Shown: positions 5,481 to 15,600, counted from the stretch's first letter. The stretch: 16,139 bases of DNA from G020354785 sp964534745 (GCA_964534745.1 CAZHQW010000063.1:1-16139); one strand, 5' to 3'. Numbers and translations: made by a program. The notes: generated from the sequence alone by a model not told the origin.

Positions 5481-7919
5481 ATGAAACCAACAATTGAAGA
5501 ACTTAAAAAACAATCTGTCCGCGACCTTTACAAGAACCTTGACACTTCAGCGGACGGACTGGAAAGCAAGGAAGCCGCAGCCAGGCTGAAACAATATGGA
5601 AGTAACGAAATCATAGAAAAAAAAGCCAATCCGTTACTTAAGTTTTTGAGTAGTTTCTGGGGGCCTATTCCCTGGATGATAGAGATTGCAGCTGTTCTTT
5701 CCGCAATAATCAGGCGATGGGAAGATTTCTGGATTATTTTAACCCTTTTATTGTTAAATGCGGTAGTTAGTTTCTGGCAGGAACACAAAGCAGATAATGC
5801 CATAGAGCTGCTGAAAAAGAAGCTTGCATTAAATGCCAGGGTACTTAGAAACAAAGCATGGAAGCAAATTAAGGCAAACGAACTTGTCCCCGGCGATATA
5901 ATCAGGGTGAGACTTGGAGATGTAGTGCCGGCTGATATTAAACTGATATCAGGAGATTATCTGCAAGTCGATGAATCTGCACTGACCGGTGAATCGTTAC
6001 CTGTAGAAAAAAAGAAAGGTGATGTTGCATATTCAGGGTCTGTGATAAGGCAGGGAGAAATGAACGGCCTTGTTGGTACCACCGGCATGAATACGTTTTT
6101 TGGAAGAACAGCAAAATTAGTTGAGGAAGCCAAAACACAAAGCCATTTCCAGAAAGCCGTAATTAAGATTGGCAATTATCTGATCATGTTTGCACTTGTA
6201 TTAGTCTTCATGATTATACTTATCGGGTTTTTTCGTCATGAAGGATTTATGGAAATGTTCCAGTTTGCATTGGTTCTTATGGTTGCCGCGATACCTGCAG
6301 CCTTGCCCGCAGTGTTATCGGTAACTATGGCTGTAGGTTCAACGGCACTGGCGAAGAAAAAAGCTATTGTAAGCAAGCTTGCCTCCATTGAAGAAATGGC
6401 AGGAATGGACATACTCTGCTCCGATAAAACAGGAACCATCACTAAAAATGAGCTTACAGTTGCCGATGTTGTTCCATTTGATAAATTCACAGGCAACCAG
6501 GTACTTTTATTTGCCTCCCTGGCCTCAAATGCTGATAACCAGGATGCAATAGACGACGCCATCCTGGAGAAATCATCAGGAATTTCTGAAATAAAGGATT
6601 TGTTAACAAATTATAATATAGAGAATTTTAAGCCTTTTGATCCTGTTATCAAACGCACGGAGGCAAGTGTGCATGATAAAAAGAATAATACCTTCAAGGT
6701 CTCAAAGGGCGCGCCACAGGTAATACTTGAACTTGTCGGCGATGATAAGTCATTACAATCAAAAGTGAACCATAACGTTGATGAATTTGCTAAAAAGGGT
6801 TACAGAGCACTCGGAGTTGCCCGGTCCGGTTTAAAAAACAAATGGCATTATGTTGGCTTGATACCGCTATATGATCCCCCGCGCACGGATTCATCGAAGA
6901 CCCTGAAGCAGGCGCAGGAAATGGGAGTCGAAGTAAAGATGGTTACCGGTGATCATATTGCGATAGCAAAGCAAATAGCAAGAGAAGTAGGTATGGGACA
7001 AAATATAATACCTGCAGATAAATTATTGGAGCTGGATGATCGCAAAGCTGTGAGTTTAATAGAAAAGGCAAATGGCTTCGCACAGGTATTTCCAGAGCAC
7101 AAATATAATATTGTTGAATTACTTCAGGAAAAGGGCCATATCGTGGGAATGACAGGTGACGGAGTCAACGATGCTCCTGCTTTGAAAAAGGCGGATACGG
7201 GAATCGCTGTTTCGGGGGCTACTGACGCAGCAAAATCTGCTGCCGCTATCGTACTGACAAAACCCGGACTTTCAGTGATTATCGATGCCATCAGGCAAAG
7301 CCGCAAAATATTTCAGCGGATGGGAAATTATTCGATTTACAGAATTGCCGAAACAATACGTGTGCTTCTTTTTATAACGGTTTCGATTGTCACATTTCAG
7401 TTTTATCCTGTTACGGCCCTGATGATAGTATTACTGGCCTTACTGAATGATGCACCTATAATGACTATCGCTTATGATAAAGTAAAGGTTTCGCCGACAC
7501 CCGACAGATGGAATATGAGAACTACTCTTGGCATTTCGACTGTTCTCGGAATTATTGGTGTCTTCAGTTCTTTCGGGATCTTTTTTATTGGGAAGGAGGT
7601 TTTCCACCTGAGTAATGAAGTTCTCCAGTCCTTTATATACCTCAAACTTTCCGTCGCCGGTCATCTTACTGTGTTTGTGGCCCGTACCAAAGGACATTTC
7701 TGGACTGTCAGACCTGCAACACCACTATTGCTTGCAGTGATCACAACTCAAATAATTGCCACATTAATTGTTATTTTCGGTTTCCTCCTTCCTGCAATGA
7801 GTTGGAAACTGGCGTTGTTTGTCTGGGGTTATGCCCTGGTCGCTTTTGTCATCACCGACTTTTTGAAGATTCAGGCTTATAAGATACTCGATCATACAAA
7901 GATGAAATTTAGAAATTAA
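5481..7919 (+). CDS. Plasma-membrane-type proton-pumping P-type ATPase (P3A)
   Basis: An 812-residue P-type ATPase of the H+-exporting group, a full-length size for prokaryotic P3A pumps. The actuator loop has LTGES (T169-S172). Membrane helix M4 reads AAIPAALPAVLSVTMAVG (269-286), the P3A signature. The phosphorylated aspartate is D315 in CSDKTGTITKNEL. The nucleotide domain has KGAPQ (K409) and the hinge has MTGDGVNDAPALKKADTGIAV (D560, D564). Helix M6 carries LLNDAPIMTI with D657, where plant and fungal H+-ATPases have the proton-binding aspartate. About ten membrane helices are visible, and there is no long C-terminal autoinhibitory domain. It should export protons at the cost of ATP in the cytoplasmic membrane. 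It is followed 17 bases later by the HEAT protein gene. Another ion is possible but less likely. Confidence 0.92.
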   Translation: MKPTIEELKKQSVRDLYKNLDTSADGLESKEAAARLKQYGSNEIIEKKANPLLKFLSSFWGPIPWMIEIAAVLSAIIRRWEDFWIILTLLLLNAVVSFWQEHKADNAIELLKKKLALNARVLRNKAWKQIKANELVPGDIIRVRLGDVVPADIKLISGDYLQVDESALTGESLPVEKKKGDVAYSGSVIRQGEMNGLVGTTGMNTFFGRTAKLVEEAKTQSHFQKAVIKIGNYLIMFALVLVFMIILIGFFRHEGFMEMFQFALVLMVAAIPAALPAVLSVTMAVGSTALAKKKAIVSKLASIEEMAGMDILCSDKTGTITKNELTVADVVPFDKFTGNQVLLFASLASNADNQDAIDDAILEKSSGISEIKDLLTNYNIENFKPFDPVIKRTEASVHDKKNNTFKVSKGAPQVILELVGDDKSLQSKVNHNVDEFAKKGYRALGVARSGLKNKWHYVGLIPLYDPPRTDSSKTLKQAQEMGVEVKMVTGDHIAIAKQIAREVGMGQNIIPADKLLELDDRKAVSLIEKANGFAQVFPEHKYNIVELLQEKGHIVGMTGDGVNDAPALKKADTGIAVSGATDAAKSAAAIVLTKPGLSVIIDAIRQSRKIFQRMGNYSIYRIAETIRVLLFITVSIVTFQFYPVTALMIVLLALLNDAPIMTIAYDKVKVSPTPDRWNMRTTLGISTVLGIIGVFSSFGIFFIGKEVFHLSNEVLQSFIYLKLSVAGHLTVFVARTKGHFWTVRPATPLLLAVITTQIIATLIVIFGFLLPAMSWKLALFVWGYALVAFVITDFLKIQAYKILDHTKMKFRN

Positions 7920-7936
7920 TGAATAAATACTGAGAC

Positions 7937-8476
7937 ATGAGATCAATTGTCAATGAAAAAGAGGAACTGAAGAAATTTGGATTTTCTTCCGGAATCTTAG
8001 CTTGTTTATACAGTTTGATTGATTTAAAAGACTACAAACAGCATATTAAGGCAAGGAAGGATTTTATAAAAGAAGGGTATAAGATTCTTCCGGTAATGCA
8101 TAAATTGATGAAATCCGAGCACAAAAAAACCCGCAAACAGGCTATCAAAATCATGGAGCGTATCGCTCATAGATCATCCATTCCGGTGGCAATCGGCATG
8201 CTGGAGGACAGTGAAAGTGAAATACGCTGGATTGCTGCCAAAGCACTGATCAGGATAGGGAGGGATACTATCAAGCCGCTCCTGGAAGCACTTGTCGCCA
8301 ATGGCAGTGAGTCTTACTATTTAAGGCTTGGGGCACACCATATATTATCGGAGCTGGTTAATGACGAAGATTCAAAAGAATTGAAAGAATTAGTTCATAT
8401 TCTCAGCCACAGAATTGAAATTCATGAAATAATTCCTGCAAAAGCATTAAATATTCTTGAAAAGGACTCATTATAA
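7937..8476 (+). CDS. HEAT-repeat protein linked to the proton pump
   Basis: A 179-residue, apparently soluble all-helical protein. Helical pairs of HEAT/PBS-lyase type are visible from about residue 45: KKTRKQAIKIMERIAHRSSIPVAI, then ESEIRWIAAKALIRIGRDTIKPLLEAL, then YLRLGAHHILSELVNDED (short stretches shown as key parts). Three or so repeats form a curved protein-binding solenoid. There is no signal peptide or membrane segment and no catalytic motif, so it is most likely an adaptor. It starts 17 bases after the ATPase stop on the same strand and should be co-transcribed. The obvious guess is a partner or regulator of the pump, especially as this ATPase lacks its own regulatory tail. That is inference from position, not from a known family. 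Confidence 0.82.
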   Translation: MRSIVNEKEELKKFGFSSGILACLYSLIDLKDYKQHIKARKDFIKEGYKILPVMHKLMKSEHKKTRKQAIKIMERIAHRSSIPVAIGMLEDSESEIRWIAAKALIRIGRDTIKPLLEALVANGSESYYLRLGAHHILSELVNDEDSKELKELVHILSHRIEIHEIIPAKALNILEKDSL

Positions 8477-8571
8477 TACAGGGGCATTAAGTTTGATTAC
8501 CTGGGCATAACCATTTACAAACCTGTAAAAAAGTAAATAAAGCATCGTTATTAATAAGATAATCAAAAAAA
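8477..8571 (+). promoter_or_regulatory. Fucose-operon promoter and operator candidate
   Basis: TAAGTTTG (8488-8495) matches the Bacteroidota -7 element exactly, although no good -33 TTTG is seen at the right distance. TTTACA (8514-8519) and TGTAAA (8524-8529) form a perfect 6-base inverted repeat with a 4-base spacer, 19 bases downstream of the -7 element, just past the expected transcription start. A repressor bound there would block the fucose isomerase transcript. The leader then runs through A-rich sequence to the ATG at 8572. Confidence 0.42.
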
Positions 8572-10329
8572 ATGAATAAGTACCCGAAAATTGGAATACG
8601 TCCGGCAATTGACGGGCGTCTCGGAGGAGTGAGGGAAGAACTCGAAGGGCAGACAATGAATATGGCAAAGTCTGCAGCTGATTTACTGAAGTCCGGCCTG
8701 AAATATCCCGATGGCAGTCCCGTACAATGCATTATAGCCGAAACATGCATTGGTGGAGTTGCTGAAGCCGAAGCCTGTGCCTCAAGGTTTCGCACTGAAA
8801 ATGTTGGGGTATCCCTGACTGTCACACCCTGCTGGTGCTATGGAACAGAGACAATTGATACAGATCCACATCTTCCCAAAGCTGTATGGGGATTTAACGG
8901 TACTGAGCGGCCGGGAGCCGTGTACCTGGCAGCTGCTCTTGCCGGATATAACCAGAAGGGACTGCCGGCTTTTGGCATATACGGAAAGGATGTCCAGGAT
9001 ATGGATGATACGAGCATTTCGGACGATGTCAGGGAGAAAATTCTGCAGTTCGCCAGAAGTGCACTGGCCGTTTCCATTATGCGCAATAAATCTTATTTGG
9101 CAATGGGCTCGGTATCTATGGGTATTGCAGGCTCCATTATTGACGAGAAATTCTTCCAGGAGTACCTCGGCATGCGAAATGAGTATATCGATTTGACTGA
9201 GTTTTTAAGGAGAATGGACCTTCAGATTTATGACCGGCAGGAATATGAGCGGGCAATGGACTGGGTTAAAAAGAGCTGCAGGGAAGGGAAAGATTATAAT
9301 GTAAGGCCAAAGTCGCGTCAGCAGAAAGATGCGGATTGGGAAAAGGTAGTGAAAATGACCATTATTGCCAGGGACCTTATTGTTGGGAATCCAAAACTCA
9401 ATGATCTGGGCTTTGGAGAGGAAGCGCACGGTCATAATGCTATTCTTGCAGGCTTCCAGGGGCAGAGGCAATGGACTGACTACCAGCCCAATGGCGATTT
9501 CCTGGAGGCTATACTGTGTTCATCATTTGACTGGAACGGACTGCGTCCCCCTTACCTGGTAGCCACAGAAAACGATTCACTGAACGGGGTATCAATGTTA
9601 TTCGGATACCTTCTTACAAACACTACCCAGATGTTTTCCGACCTCCGGACTTACTGGAGTCCGGAAGCTATTAAAAGAGTTTCAGGTCTGAAGCCGGAAG
9701 GCAAAGCTGCCGGAGGCGTTATGCACCTTATAAATTCGGGGGCTTCGGCACTCGACTTTACCGGTCAGCAGGAAATAGCCGGGAAGCCGGCTGTAAAGCC
9801 TTTCTGGGAAATAACACGGGAGGAAGCTGACAGGTGCCTGAAAGCCACATCATGGTGCCCTGCAATACTTGAGTACTTCCCGGGAGGGGGATTCTCATCC
9901 GAATTTCTTACACGCGGAGATATGCCACTGACAATATCACGAATCAATATTGTAAAGGGACCGGGCCCTGTTCTCCAGATTGCCGAGGGGTATACGGTAA
10001 GCCTGCCGGAAAAGGCTAATAAGTTGTTCACCGGGCGTACCAGTCCGAGCTGGCCCACAACCTGGTTTGCTCCACGCCTCACGGGAAAGGGTAACTTCAA
10101 GGATGTATATTCTGTTATGGCCAGCTGGGGTGCCAACCATTGTGCTTCGAGCTACGGGCATATCGGTGCCGAGCTATTAACTCTTGCATCCATGCTGCGC
10201 ATACCGGTAAGCATGCATAACATTGACGATATAAATATTTACAGGCCATCTGCATGGAAGGCGTTCGGTATGAATAGCGAGGGGGCAGATTTCCGTGCCT
10301 GCCGCGTATACGGACCTTTATACCGCTGA
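8572..10329 (+). CDS. fucI: L-fucose isomerase
   Basis: A 585-residue enzyme that interconverts L-fucose and L-fuculose (and D-arabinose and D-ribulose) in the cytoplasm, the first step of L-fucose use. It is near full length compared with the 591-residue E. coli enzyme and matches it throughout, beginning KIGIRPAIDGR and EGQTMNMAKS. The Mn-ligand/catalytic residues are E333 in ATENDSLNG, D357 in SDLRTYWSPE and H523 in WGANH. PCWCYG, GFNGTERPGAVYLAAAL and SMGIAGSI are further strict family stretches. The N-terminus starts at the only ATG that gives the family opening. L-fuculokinase follows after 4 bases, so the two must be one operon. The palindrome at 8514-8529 in its leader could be the control site. 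Confidence 0.97.
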   Translation: MNKYPKIGIRPAIDGRLGGVREELEGQTMNMAKSAADLLKSGLKYPDGSPVQCIIAETCIGGVAEAEACASRFRTENVGVSLTVTPCWCYGTETIDTDPHLPKAVWGFNGTERPGAVYLAAALAGYNQKGLPAFGIYGKDVQDMDDTSISDDVREKILQFARSALAVSIMRNKSYLAMGSVSMGIAGSIIDEKFFQEYLGMRNEYIDLTEFLRRMDLQIYDRQEYERAMDWVKKSCREGKDYNVRPKSRQQKDADWEKVVKMTIIARDLIVGNPKLNDLGFGEEAHGHNAILAGFQGQRQWTDYQPNGDFLEAILCSSFDWNGLRPPYLVATENDSLNGVSMLFGYLLTNTTQMFSDLRTYWSPEAIKRVSGLKPEGKAAGGVMHLINSGASALDFTGQQEIAGKPAVKPFWEITREEADRCLKATSWCPAILEYFPGGGFSSEFLTRGDMPLTISRINIVKGPGPVLQIAEGYTVSLPEKANKLFTGRTSPSWPTTWFAPRLTGKGNFKDVYSVMASWGANHCASSYGHIGAELLTLASMLRIPVSMHNIDDINIYRPSAWKAFGMNSEGADFRACRVYGPLYR

Positions 10330-10333
10330 AAGG

Positions 10334-11740
10334 ATGAAGAATAAATTAGTGCTTGTCCTCGATTGCGGGGCCACAAATATAAGGGCGATAGCAGTCAATA
10401 CAAAGGGAGAGATCACAGCAATGCACTCCCTGCCCAATAGCACCAGTCCCGATCCTTTTTACAGGGGGGGATTGATATGGGATGTTGACGAGATATGGAA
10501 CAAGTTTTCTGCCTGTACACGCAAGGTGATGACTGTTATTGATCCCGCAGCAGTAGCCGCTATTACGGTTACCACTTTCGGGGTGAATGGCGCACCTGCT
10601 GACAGGGAAGGTAATCTTCTGTATCCTGTAATTTCATGGCAATGCCGGCGTACAGTCCCTGTAATGGAGAATATCAACAAGTACATATCCCCTGAACGCC
10701 TGTATGAGATTTCAGGCCTTGGCCGGTTTAGCTTTAATACCATCCATACATTAATATGGCTGATTGAAAACCACAGCGAGGCAGTGAAAAAAATGCACTC
10801 TTTCCTGTTTCTTCCTTCCATATTTATATATAAGCTAACCGGACAAATGGTGAATGACTTTACTATGGCCGGAACATCGATGCTTACAGATATCAGAAGC
10901 CGCAGGTTTTCGGAAGAGATTCTTGCTGCTACGGGCATTCCGGACAAATTCTCAAAGCTTGCAGAAGCCGGAACCATAGCTGGCAGATTAACAGAAGAGG
11001 CGGCCTCACAGCTGGGGATCAATAAAGGTATTCCTGTTGTGGTTACGGGCCATGATACACAGTTTGCACTTATAGGTTCGGGGGCACAGGAAAACGAGGC
11101 TGTTTTAAGTTCCGGCACCTGGGAAATTCTGATGACCCGCACGCGCAGTGTACGGACTGACAGCAAGGTATATAAAGCGGGGGTGACAAATGAGCTCGAT
11201 GCTGTGCCCGGTCTCTACAATACGGGGTTGCAATGGCTCGCATCCGGAATACTGGAGTGGATTAAGCGAAATTGTTACGGGCATGAGGAAAGGACTGTTC
11301 CAGGGAAGGTATATGATATTATGATAGATGAAGCCTCAGAGGTTGAGGCAGGTGCCGGGGGGATAAAGATTGACACTGATTTTCATACAAATAACGGCAG
11401 TATAAAGGGACTGGGGATTAATAGTACACGTGGGCAGCTATACAGGTCAGCCCTTGAGGCCCTGTCTGAAAAAACGAGGCAAAGCCTGGAATTTTTGCAG
11501 GAAGCCGGAAGTTTTAAGGCGGACTCATTAATAGTAGTGGGAGGAGGCTCAAAAAACAGTTTATGGAACAGTATAAGGGCAAATATACTTGGAATACCGG
11601 TTAAACTCACAAAACAGACTGAAACAACTGTGCTCGGAGCCTCGGTTTTTGCGCTGATAGCTCTGGGTATCTACAGCTCTGTCAGCGAAGCATTGAAGAA
11701 TATTATATGTGATTATGAATATATATATCCCGGAAAGTAA
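10334..11740 (+). CDS. fucK: L-fuculokinase (FGGY kinase)
   Basis: A 468-residue FGGY-family sugar kinase that phosphorylates L-fuculose to L-fuculose 1-phosphate with ATP, the second step of fucose use. The N-terminal nucleotide-fold strand is LVLVLDCGATNIRAIAVN (D10). The catalytic base is D241 in VTGHDTQFALIG. The adenosine loop is VVGGGSKNSLWNSI near the end. ITVTTFGVNGA, SFNT and SSGTWEILM match the E. coli enzyme closely, which distinguishes it from rhamnulokinase and xylulokinase. I chose the ATG at 10334, four bases after the isomerase stop; a GTG at 10295 would overlap the isomerase by 35 bases and add 13 residues with no family counterpart. TSUP permease starts 31 bases later. No fuculose-phosphate aldolase follows here, so that step must be encoded elsewhere. 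Confidence 0.95.
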   Translation: MKNKLVLVLDCGATNIRAIAVNTKGEITAMHSLPNSTSPDPFYRGGLIWDVDEIWNKFSACTRKVMTVIDPAAVAAITVTTFGVNGAPADREGNLLYPVISWQCRRTVPVMENINKYISPERLYEISGLGRFSFNTIHTLIWLIENHSEAVKKMHSFLFLPSIFIYKLTGQMVNDFTMAGTSMLTDIRSRRFSEEILAATGIPDKFSKLAEAGTIAGRLTEEAASQLGINKGIPVVVTGHDTQFALIGSGAQENEAVLSSGTWEILMTRTRSVRTDSKVYKAGVTNELDAVPGLYNTGLQWLASGILEWIKRNCYGHEERTVPGKVYDIMIDEASEVEAGAGGIKIDTDFHTNNGSIKGLGINSTRGQLYRSALEALSEKTRQSLEFLQEAGSFKADSLIVVGGGSKNSLWNSIRANILGIPVKLTKQTETTVLGASVFALIALGIYSSVSEALKNIICDYEYIYPGK

Positions 11741-11771
11741 TATGAAAAACCTCCACTGATAAATTGCATTT

Positions 11772-12518
11772 ATGTCACTTACAGTTTGGCTGGTTATATT
11801 AAGTGTAATATTTTTGTCCGGAATTGTTAAAGGAACAACGGGCTTTGGATTTGCCCTGTTTTCCCTTCCCCTGCTTGCTCATTTTATTCCAATAAAAATC
11901 CTTATCCCTGTCCTCACTCTTTTTAATTTGTTTTCATCAGCACAAATTGTGTTGCAGTCGCGTCAGCTAAGGATAAAAAAAAGCATAGTACTTCTATCGG
12001 TAACAGGAATTGCCGGTGTCGTTTGTGGAAGTATTATGTTAAAATTTATGCCCGATAAATGGTTAAGATTGCTGGCTTCTGTTGTGTTGATCATCCTGTC
12101 TGTAATGTTTTTGTCCGGTTACCGCTTCAAAATAAGAAAACTAAAGAGGGGAAATGCCGTCGCTGGCATTATCAGCGGTTTCCTGGGAGGCAGCCTTGCA
12201 GTCAGCGGTCCGCCCCTGGCTTTATTCCTGACTTCTTTAAAACTTGACACGGAAAATTTCAGGAATACCTTTGCATGGTTCAGTATTGTTACAGCTTCTG
12301 TTGCTACAGCTGATTATATTAAAATAGGAATCGTTCATTTTGTCACCTTTAAAATATTCTTTATATCCCTTCCTGCACTTATACTTAGTATCTGGCTTGG
12401 CAGAGTTATTAGCCGAAAAATACCCGTGAAAATTTTTTATACAGGTGTTGTCACGATTTCACTTATGGCAGGCATCCTGCTTTTTTTGTCCTGCCTCAGG
12501 GAATGCCTGGCCTTTTAA
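11772..12518 (+). CDS. TSUP-family membrane permease (TauE/SafE type)
   Basis: A 248-residue polytopic inner-membrane protein with two internally similar halves. The first repeat signature is GIVKGTTGFGFALFSLPLL (residues 17-35). The second is GIISGFLGGSLAVSGPPLAL, with the conserved GP pair. Seven or eight hydrophobic helices can be counted. The family is best known for exporting or importing sulfite, sulfoacetate, taurine-linked and other organic acids. It begins 31 bases after fuculokinase on the same strand, so it is likely co-transcribed with the fucose genes. There it might export an end product or take up an organic anion such as lactate or a sulfonated sugar derivative. This link is inference; nothing in the sequence shows the substrate. 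Confidence 0.88.
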   Translation: MSLTVWLVILSVIFLSGIVKGTTGFGFALFSLPLLAHFIPIKILIPVLTLFNLFSSAQIVLQSRQLRIKKSIVLLSVTGIAGVVCGSIMLKFMPDKWLRLLASVVLIILSVMFLSGYRFKIRKLKRGNAVAGIISGFLGGSLAVSGPPLALFLTSLKLDTENFRNTFAWFSIVTASVATADYIKIGIVHFVTFKIFFISLPALILSIWLGRVISRKIPVKIFYTGVVTISLMAGILLFLSCLRECLAF

Positions 12519-12566
12519 CTAACCTTTTAAACGGTTTCACGTAAAAATTAACATAAAAAATAACCA

Positions 12567-12592
12567 TTTGCAGATACGTTTATCTAAATTTG
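12567..12592 (+). promoter_or_regulatory. Promoter candidate for the secreted CotH protein
   Basis: TAAATTTG (12585-12592) matches the -7 consensus TAnnTTTG exactly. TTTG at 12567-12570 is a possible -33 element, but the spacer of 14 bases is shorter than the usual ~19-20. The start codon would be about 80 bases downstream of the transcript start. The region 12519-12679 contains no coding frame. Confidence 0.38.
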
Positions 12593-12679
12593 CAGTTCTT
12601 ATTAAAGCCAAATTACCTTGTAATGATGTCGCAAATTTCTATGTTTTTACCCAAATAATCCGGTTTTAAAGTGTGAGGA

Positions 12680-15600
12680 TTGAAAAGGAAGATTTCTATA
12701 TTGTGTATTAATCAGATCCGCAAAGTTGTAATTGCAGTCATGACATTTGCTGTCATCTTAACCCTTTATTTTCCGAACACATCCTGCCAGTTGTATATTA
12801 ATGAATTCATGGCTTCCAATGCAACAATAATTGAGGATCCCGATTACGACGACTATTCGGACTGGATAGAAATTTACAATGCAGGATCCCAGCCTGTGAA
12901 CCTCAACGGATATTATGTTACCGACAACCTGGATAATCCTGAAAAATGGCAAATAACCCAGAATGTTACAGTCAGTGCAGGCGGATATGTTTTAATATGG
13001 GCCGATGGCAATAATTCGGGATTACATACCAGCTATAAACTTGCCCAGGAAGGAGAGGAGATAGGACTCTTTTCGCCGGGACATGTTTTAATAGATTCTG
13101 TTACATATGAACTGGAGACTACTGATATATCACACGGAAGAAAAAGTAACGGATCACCGGAGTGGGCTTATTTTTCAGAACCGACACCTGGCGCGGCCAA
13201 CTCAACCACTTCTTATAATGGCATGGTTGATAATGTTCCTGAGTTTTCAGTTTCCGGGGGCTTCTACACTTCGCCCGTCATTACAGGGTTGTCAACTGAC
13301 TTCGGAGGCACCATACGCTATACGTCCGATGGCTCGGAGCCTCAGGAGAGTTCAGCTGTATACAGCTCCCCCATAATCATTAACAGCACGAAAATCATCA
13401 GGGCCAGGATATTTAAGGACAATCTGATTCCCGGACCTGTTGTCACACATACCTACTTCATTAATGAAGATATTGAGCCGGGAACATTGCCGGTGGTATC
13501 GCTGGCATCTGATCCGGATAATTTCTGGGATCCCATGGTTGGCATTTATGTTCAGGATTTTAAGCCTGAATGGGAAGTGCCGGTTAACATTGAATTGTTT
13601 GAAAATAATGGCAGTGACAGAGCCGCCTTTAACCAGCCTGCAGGTACAAAAGTAAACGGACTTAATTCATGGAGGCTTCCGCAAAAAGCGCTAGGCATTT
13701 ATTTCAGGAAAGAGTACGGGGACAACAAACTCGAATACCCGCTGTTTTTCGACCGTGACAGGTCAAGCTATAAGTCATTTGCCTTGCGTGCCTCAGGCAG
13801 TGACTGGTGCCATACCCTGTTCAGGGACGCGCTGGCACAGAACAGTACCCGCCCGAATATGAATGTGGATATGCAGGGGTACCGTCCCTGTGTGGTTTAT
13901 ATTAACGGACAGTATATGGGCATACATAATATACGCTCCAAAACTGACGACGATTTTATAGAAAAGAATTTCGGGATGGAGCCCGGAACATTCGATCTTA
14001 TAGAAAACAAAAATGTGGTCGAGGCAGGTGATCTTGATGCCTATAATGAGTTTAAGGCATTAGTGTCACAGAATTTGTCCGTTCAGTCAAATTACAATGC
14101 GGTAGCAGAGAAAATGGATATCGAGGAATTTACCGACTTTATTATAACAGAAATATACGTACGTAACACATCTATTGATCATAACATACTGGCATGGAAA
14201 CCCAAAGAATCGGGAAAATGGAGATGGGTCTTCATTGACATGGACCGCGGATTTTTTAATCCGGCTAACTACCTGATAAGCTCATTTATAAACCAGGATG
14301 TTATTCCGTTTGGTGAGCTTATGGATAATGCAGGGTACAGGGCATACTTCGGCCGGCGAATGGCTGATCACCTGTACACTACCTTTCACCCGCAGAGAAT
14401 GAAAAAGATTATTGACGAGCATAAGCAGGCTATCGAGCAGGAGATGCCCAACCATATTGAAAGATGGCTTGGCACTACTTCATCTTATGGTAATGCTATG
14501 CCTTCCCTGGAATACTGGTATGGAGAGGTTAATGATTTTAAGACATTTGCTGAAGAACGGCCGCAGTACCTTCTGGATGATCTGAGGAACTATGGTTTGA
14601 GCGAAACAGCTAGCCTGTGGACCATAGTTACACCGGAAGAAGGCGGATATGTAAAGTTAAACGGACTGACAGTTCCGGGATCATGCTGGTCGGGACCCTA
14701 TCCTAAGGATCTGCTACTGCAGTTCACGGCAGTGGAAAAACCGGGTTATGCTTTTCAGGGCTGGGCAAATTCAACCAGGCATATAATTATACCGCGTGGT
14801 TACAGCTGGAAGTACCTCGATGACGGATCTAATCAGGGCACTGCCTGGCGTGAAACCGGATTTAATGATAGTGGCTGGCAGAGCGGACAGGCGGAACTCG
14901 GATACGGTGATGGGGATGAGTCTACCACAGTTAGCTATGGCGGTAACAGCAATAATAAATATATCACAACTTATTTCAGGCATTCATTCACTGTTACCGA
15001 AGAAGATTTATCGGGATTCGGATTTATGATTAATATTCTGCGTGATGACGGTGCTGTTGTATATCTGAACGGACAGGAAGTTATACGCACCAACATGACA
15101 AGTGGCAGCATAAACTATCAGACCACTGCTGTCTCATCAATCAGCGGATCAGCGGAATCCCAGTTTACTTCTTATGATATAGATAAAGATCTCTTTGTGG
15201 CAGGAGTAAATGTTATTGCCGTTGAGATTCACCAATCAAGCCCCAACAGCAGTGATATCGGTTTTGACCTTGAGCTGGTTTCACACAGGATAAGCACACA
15301 GGATTATATAACTGTACGTAATATTTACAGCTTTACTCTTGTCAGAGACTCGGGCATTGTAGCTGTTTTTGAACCGACGGGTCAATGTTTACTGCCTTCT
15401 GAAATAACAGGGAACACTAATTTAGATAGGGACTGCTCTCCCTACCTGGCACAGGGTGACATTACCATTCATGAAAATGTTACGGTGACGATTGAGCCCG
15501 GTGTGGAGATATGGATGCCGGAAGGGGCCAGTATATTTATAAACGGCACAATTAATGCAACAGGAACTCCTGGTGAACCTGTGATATTTAAACTTAATCC

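Noticed and set aside
10295..10333. GTG start for fuculokinase overlapping fucI
   Set aside because: It adds 13 residues without counterpart in FucK proteins. The ATG at 10334 gives the exact family N-terminus and sits four bases after the fucI stop.
10459..11166. Long open frame antisense to fuculokinase (235 codons)
   Set aside because: It lies wholly opposite a clearly coding gene, has no family resemblance and is explained by the sense gene's codon pattern. The same applies to other long antisense frames opposite the ATPase and isomerase.
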